Source of the DNA: JAJDNS01 sp963578825
GTDB lineage: Bacteria; Acidobacteriota; Vicinamibacteria; Fen-336
NCBI GenBank assembly: GCA_963578825.1
Contig: CAUZDW010000007.1
Location: forward strand, 62,001 to 126,000
DNA length: 64,000 bases
Direction: 5' to 3'
The first letter of the stretch is position 1; every line of letters begins with the position of its first letter. Under the pieces are notes generated by a model that made no database searches, was not told the origin of the DNA, and saw only the letters and a list, made by a program, of their open reading frames with translations. This document shows, piece after piece, positions 60,280 through 64,000 of the stretch. Both the position numbers and the translations under genes were made by a program.

Positions 60280-61244
60280 GGAGGCGCCGGTCCTTTCTCG
60301 ATCCGCCACGATGGGGAAGGGCTTTGCGCCCTGCCGCGGCCGATCTCCCGACGCGCGCGGGGCGCGCGCGGCCGGGGTGTCCTCGCCGCCGCCCCGATCC
60401 ACTGGAGCTCGCTCCCCAGATCCAGGGCCGACTGCCAGCGCGAGTCCGGCTCTTTTGCCAGGCACCGCCTGACCGTTCGATCCAGAGTGGCCGGCGCCAT
60501 GGGCTCGAGCTCCTTCATGGCTGGCGGGTTGGAGGTGAGAATCGCGGCGATCAGGCTCGCTTGAGACTTGCCTTCGAAGGCCTTCGGGCCGGTGACCATC
60601 TCGTAGAGCACGGCGCAAAAGGCGAAAATGTCGGTACGGCTGTCCGCCTCGTTCCCTTCGAGCTGCTCGGGGCTCATGTACTGGAAGGTGCCGAGGAGAG
60701 AGCCTTCCTTCGTCAGGGGCGCCTGCTCTGTAGGGAGTGCGGATGGATAGAACCATCTCCTTCGGCCTCTGGGGCCTTCAGCTTCGCCAGCCCGAAGTCC
60801 AGGAGCTTCGTGCCAGATCCGGTCAGCATGATGTTGCCGGGCTTCAGATCTCGATGCACCACGCCCTGGCGATGAGCCTTGTCCAGCGCGTCAGCGATCT
60901 CGACGGCATGCTTCAAGGCCTGGTCGAGAGGCAGGGCGCCCTTCTTCAATCGATCGGCGAGCGTGTCTCCTTCGATGTGCTCCATGACCATGAAATCCAC
61001 GCCATTCTCGCTGCCGATGTCGTGGAGCGTGCAGATGTGGGGATGGTTCAGGCTGGAGACGGCCCGGGCTTCACGCTCGAAACGCTCCTTGAGCTCGGCG
61101 TCGTCGGAGAGGTGAGAAGGAGGGACCTTGATGGCGACCGTTCGGTCGAGGCGGGTGTCTTTGGCCTTGTAGACCTCACCCATCCCCCCGGCCCCGAGTG
61201 GAGCCAGGATCTCGTACCAGGCGTGTTCCCGGTGACAGCGCCAT
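60276..61244 (-). CDS. Hanks-type Ser/Thr protein kinase, short form (two frameshifts)
   Basis: About 322 residues joined. The start MALSPGTRL at 61244 is the common acidobacterial kinase leader. One shift near 61216 is needed to reach YEILAPLGAGGMGEVYKAKD. Catalytic residues are kept: VAIKV (Lys), HRDLKPGNIML, DFGLAKL. A second shift near 60733 is needed before LLGTFQYMSPEQLEGNEADS. The C-terminus ends soon after the kinase domain in an Arg/Pro-rich tail, without the membrane helix and sensor repeats usual for this group. It is coupled to the downstream hypothetical gene. Confidence 0.8.
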
Positions 61245-61351
61245 GTGATCGCTCTCCCGACGGATGACGGTGTTGAAGCGAAAGTATAGCTGCTGGAGGC
61301 CGGCTCCCGGGGGTGCGGTCGAGTCGAGCCGGAGTCCTGTGAACGACAAAC

Positions 61352-61511
61352 GTCATCCTGAGCGGGGAACCGGCGAGCGGCGGCTGCCAGAACAAAGGAG
61401 AAGGGTGTCACTCTGAGTGCGGCCATCTCGGGGATCGCGCGAAGAGTCTCGTCGTCCGCCCAACGGAGAGATTGTTCGTCGCTCGCCCAAGGACGAGCTC
61501 CTCAGAATGAC
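61352..61511. repeat. Dispersed GTCATCCTGAG / CTCAGAATGAC-type repeat
   Basis: GTCATCCTGAG at 61352-61362 and GTCACTCTGAG at 61407-61417 face an inverted CTCAGAATGAC at 61501-61511. This resembles the widespread intergenic repeat seen in many soil bacterial genomes. It lies in the 340-bp gene-free region between the kinase and ABC-F genes, which holds nothing else recognised. Confidence 0.55.
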
Positions 61512-61586
61512 CGGGGGGCCCGACGCATGCCGCCGGTCGGCAAGTGATAGTGACGGGACGAGTGCTCCCGCCGGACACGCCGGGAG

Positions 61587-63731
61587 CTATCGGCCGCGGT
61601 GCGAGCCGGCGCGGGCGAGGGCCGGGGCGAGGGCGGACAGCTGCTCGGTCTTCTCGTCCACCTCGGCCTGGAGGGCCTCCCACTGGGCCATGAGGTCGCC
61701 GGCCTCCCACATGAGCTTCTGGTGGCTCTCCGCTGCGGCGGATGACCGCTCGCGGTCGTCGTAGAAGCCGGGGGCGGCCATCTCGGCCTCCATTGTCTTG
61801 ACGGCCTTCTCCGACTCGGCCACTCGCTTCTCGAGCTCGGTGAGGCGGGTCTTCATGCGCTTGAGCTCGCGCTCGAGGACCTGCCTGTTCGGAGCACCGG
61901 CCTTGTTGAGCCGGGGCGCCATGGGATTGACGGGCGGGGGGGTCTCCTTCGGCTTGCCATTGCCCTTGGCACGCCGCTTCGCGGCTTTTCCGGGCCTTGC
62001 CGGAAGTGGGGCGGGCGGCGTGGCGGCCACCGCTGGGGCCTTCGGGGCGTTCTTCGCCTCTTCACGAGCCGGACGGAGCGGCGCGGGTGGGATGGAGGTC
62101 GGGAGGGGACCCGCGTCTCCCATTTCCTGCTTCTTCTTCCAGTACAGGAAATCCTCGTACCCGCCCGGATAGAGGGGCGCCTCGCCGTCTCCGACCTCGA
62201 TGACCTTCTCGGCGAGGCGGTCTACGAAGTAGCGGTCGTGGGAGACGAAGATGAGCGTCCCCTTGTACTCGGCAAGGGCCTCCAGGAGAACCTCCTTCGA
62301 GTCGATGTCCAGGTGGTTGGTGGGCTCGTCGAGGAGCAGTACGTTGGAAGGCCGCAGCAGCATCTTGGCCAGGGCCAACCGGTTACGCTCGCCTCCCGAG
62401 AGGACGGCCACCTTCTTGTAGACGTCGTCGCCCTCGAAGAGAAAGCTGCCGAGGACGCCCCGGATCATCGGCACCATGGTGGTGGTGCTGGCCGAGGTCA
62501 TCTCGTCGTAGACGGTCCGGGTCGGGTTCAGCTCGGCGGCCTGGTCCTGGGCGAAGTAATCCAGCACCACCCGGTGCCCCTCGACCCGGACGCCCTGGTC
62601 GGGCTGGTCCACGCCGGCGAGGATCCGCATGAGCGTCGACTTGCCCGCGCCGTTGGGGCCGACGAGGGCGATGTGGTCGCCCCGCTCGATGAGAAGGTCC
62701 ACGTGGTCCAGCACGACGTTCTCGCCGAAGGCGCGGCGGACGCCCTTCGCCTCCAGGACGACCCGTCCCGGCCGGGGCGCGTCCGGGAAGCGGAAGCGGA
62801 TCTTCTTTCGCTCGGGCGGGATCTCGATGCGCTCCACCTTGTCCAGCTGCTTGATCCGGCTCTGGACCTGCTTGGCCTTGGTGGCGGTGTAGCGGAACCG
62901 GTTGATGAAGACCTGGACCTTCTCGATCTCGTCGGTCTGCCGCCGCCACGCCGAGCGCAGGCGCTCCATCCGGGCCTGGTGCTCGACGATGTATTTCGAG
63001 TAGTTGCCGTGGTAGTCGGTGAGGGCCTTCAGGCCCACCTCGGTGATGCGCTTGATGGTGGCGTCGAGGAAGAAGCGGTCGTGGGAGACGAGCACGACGG
63101 CGCCCGGGTAGTCTCGGAGGTACTCCTCGAGCCAGTTGCGCGCCGGGAGGTCCAGGTGGTTCGTGGGCTCGTCCATCAGGAGGACGTTCGGCCGGGCGAG
63201 AAGCAGCTTCGCCAGCGCGATGCGCATCTGCCAGCCACCGGAGAACTCTTCGGTGTTCCGCTTCTGGTCGGCTAGGCTGAACCCGAGCCCCTTCAGCACC
63301 GAGGCCACCTGGGACTCGATCTCCCAGCCGCCCCGGTCCTTGAAGCGTTCGGTGATGTCGGCGTACCGCTCCAGGAGCTTTTCGAGGCCGGTGTGCCGTT
63401 CGTCGGCCTTGGCCATGGCCTCTTCGAGATCGTGCTGCTCTTTGCGGAGCGCCAGGAGGTCTTCGAAGGCCAGCACCACCTCGTCGTAGAGGGTGCGGCC
63501 GTGGAGGACGATCCCGTCCTGGGGCAGGTAGCCGATGGTCGTGCCCGTGGCCATCCGGATGGACCCGGAGTCGGCCTCCTGGAGGCCCCCGAGCATCTTC
63601 AGGAGGGTGGTCTTCCCCGAGCCGTTGGGTCCGGTCAGCCCGATCCGATCGCGCTTCTTGACGTGCCAGGACACGTCTTCGAGAAGAACCCGGTCGCCGT
63701 ACCGCTTGCTGAGGCCTTCGACGTGGATCAT
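61587..63731 (-). CDS. ABC-F family ATPase (translation factor type, Uup/EttA-like)
   Basis: About 714 residues with two ATPase domains and no membrane part. Walker A 1 is LTGPNGSGKTTLLKM (about 33-47), with signature FSGGWQMRIALAKLLLARPN. Walker A 2 is LVGPNGAGKSTLMRI, with signature LSGGERNRLALAKMLL and LDEPTNHLDI in both halves. A Pro/Ala/Lys linker and a C-terminal coiled coil (LERELKRMKTRLTELEKRVA) resemble Uup. ABC-F proteins act on the ribosome. The ATG at 63731 is the start (MIHVEGLSKRYG); it overlaps the yggX stop by 4 bp (ATGA). Confidence 0.93.
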   Translation of the reverse strand: MIHVEGLSKRYGDRVLLEDVSWHVKKRDRIGLTGPNGSGKTTLLKMLGGLQEADSGSIRMATGTTIGYLPQDGIVLHGRTLYDEVVLAFEDLLALRKEQHDLEEAMAKADERHTGLEKLLERYADITERFKDRGGWEIESQVASVLKGLGFSLADQKRNTEEFSGGWQMRIALAKLLLARPNVLLMDEPTNHLDLPARNWLEEYLRDYPGAVVLVSHDRFFLDATIKRITEVGLKALTDYHGNYSKYIVEHQARMERLRSAWRRQTDEIEKVQVFINRFRYTATKAKQVQSRIKQLDKVERIEIPPERKKIRFRFPDAPRPGRVVLEAKGVRRAFGENVVLDHVDLLIERGDHIALVGPNGAGKSTLMRILAGVDQPDQGVRVEGHRVVLDYFAQDQAAELNPTRTVYDEMTSASTTTMVPMIRGVLGSFLFEGDDVYKKVAVLSGGERNRLALAKMLLRPSNVLLLDEPTNHLDIDSKEVLLEALAEYKGTLIFVSHDRYFVDRLAEKVIEVGDGEAPLYPGGYEDFLYWKKKQEMGDAGPLPTSIPPAPLRPAREEAKNAPKAPAVAATPPAPLPARPGKAAKRRAKGNGKPKETPPPVNPMAPRLNKAGAPNRQVLERELKRMKTRLTELEKRVAESEKAVKTMEAEMAAPGFYDDRERSSAAAESHQKLMWEAGDLMAQWEALQAEVDEKTEQLSALAPALARAGSHRGR

Positions 63732-63964
63732 GCTTGGAGGTTCAGAAACTCCAGGCAGCTCTTTTGCAGCTGAGCCCTGTGCGCGGGGTCCCCGAAGTTG
63801 AGCCGGTACTCGTTGATGACCTTGATCTCCATCGCCTCCCACTCCTTCCAGCAGTCGGCGCAGATGGAGCTGGCGACCTTCTCCTTGATCTCCGGAGAGA
63901 AGGGAACGCGGTGGGCGGGGGGAGCCTCGCCCGCTTTGGAGCAGCGAGTGCACGGGTTGGGCAT
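63728..63964 (-). CDS. YggX-like Fe(2+)-trafficking protein
   Basis: 78 residues. The C-terminal half (EKVASSICADCWKEWEAMEI, then KVINEYRLNFGDPAHRAQLQ) matches the YggX core W-x-x-W-x-x-x-x-x-x-x-I-N-E-x-x-L. YggX guards iron-sulfur clusters and the labile iron pool. The N-terminus has an extra CTRC and a CADC pair, which could bind Zn or Fe and is unlike E. coli YggX (single conserved Cys). The ATG at 63964 follows ACGGAG; translationally coupled to the ABC-F gene. Confidence 0.8.
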   Translation of the reverse strand: MPNPCTRCSKAGEAPPAHRVPFSPEIKEKVASSICADCWKEWEAMEIKVINEYRLNFGDPAHRAQLQKSCLEFLNLQA

Positions 63965-64000
63965 TTGGTTCTCCGTCAAAACAATGATTATAGCCTCCAG

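Noticed and set aside
1..64000. CRISPR arrays, rRNA genes, insertion sequences with transposase
   Set aside because: No regularly spaced repeats, rRNA-like sequence or transposase motifs were seen on either strand.

Overview
The window is a 64 kb, GC-rich stretch from a diderm bacterium. Signs of an outer membrane are LpxA, a TonB-dependent receptor, a PagL-like protein and other beta-barrel proteins. My best guess is Acidobacteriota: the eukaryotic-type kinase starts with the MALSPGTRLG-type leader common there, and DUF5916, DUF6335, PEP-CTERM, FHA-GAF-SpoIIE and CPG2-like M20 proteins occur together. This assignment is inference from gene content; no marker gene settles it.

Layout. Positions 1-3.1 kb hold the start of aroA, an RsbW-type anti-sigma kinase, a GT39 glycosyltransferase and an inositol monophosphatase. 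Positions 3.05-17.03 kb form an accessory island anchored on a tRNA gene (3547-3623). Four further copies of the tRNA 3' half lie downstream in the same orientation (ending 4358, 6665, 12532, 17031). Three of these sit in an identical-length 180-bp element, so the island reads as a row of cassettes: truncated dehydrogenase pieces; a flavoprotein with a C-terminal triheme tail; a GH109 / Ldh-type dehydrogenase / Nramp-like / esterase group; and a fused osmolyte ABC transporter plus a methyltransferase. No integrase gene is visible.

17.4-31 kb carries exported hydrolases and oxidoreductases (MBL-fold, NIPSNAP, class C serine hydrolase, DUF5916, M28, amidohydrolase, BBE-type FAD enzyme). It also holds a rhodanese lipoprotein whose catalytic cysteine codon is an in-frame TGA followed by a hairpin, which makes it a candidate selenoprotein. 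31-37 kb has outer-membrane proteins (PagL-like, TonB receptor, a barrel protein) and a GNAT enzyme. 37-46 kb mixes signalling (PilZ, FHA-GAF-SpoIIE phosphatase), a small cytochrome c, a gamma-glutamyltransferase-like protein, an M20 peptidase and HtpX.

46-64 kb looks more core-like: lpxA, a spermidine-synthase-like membrane protein, a MarR-YceI operon with a perfect palindromic operator, a NicO-type transporter, a HisKA-receiver-cyclase-PilZ signalling protein, Sua5/YrdC, a GspA/GspB pair, an M14 carboxypeptidase, a Ser/Thr kinase, an ABC-F protein and YggX.

About a dozen conserved genes are each broken by one or two single-base-scale frameshifts (OpuCA-like ATPase, M28, AraC, amidohydrolase, BldC-like, M20, HtpX, spermidine synthase, YceI, cyclase, kinase). 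Because housekeeping-type genes are hit as often as accessory ones, sequencing or assembly indels are the likelier cause; these genes are annotated across the shift.
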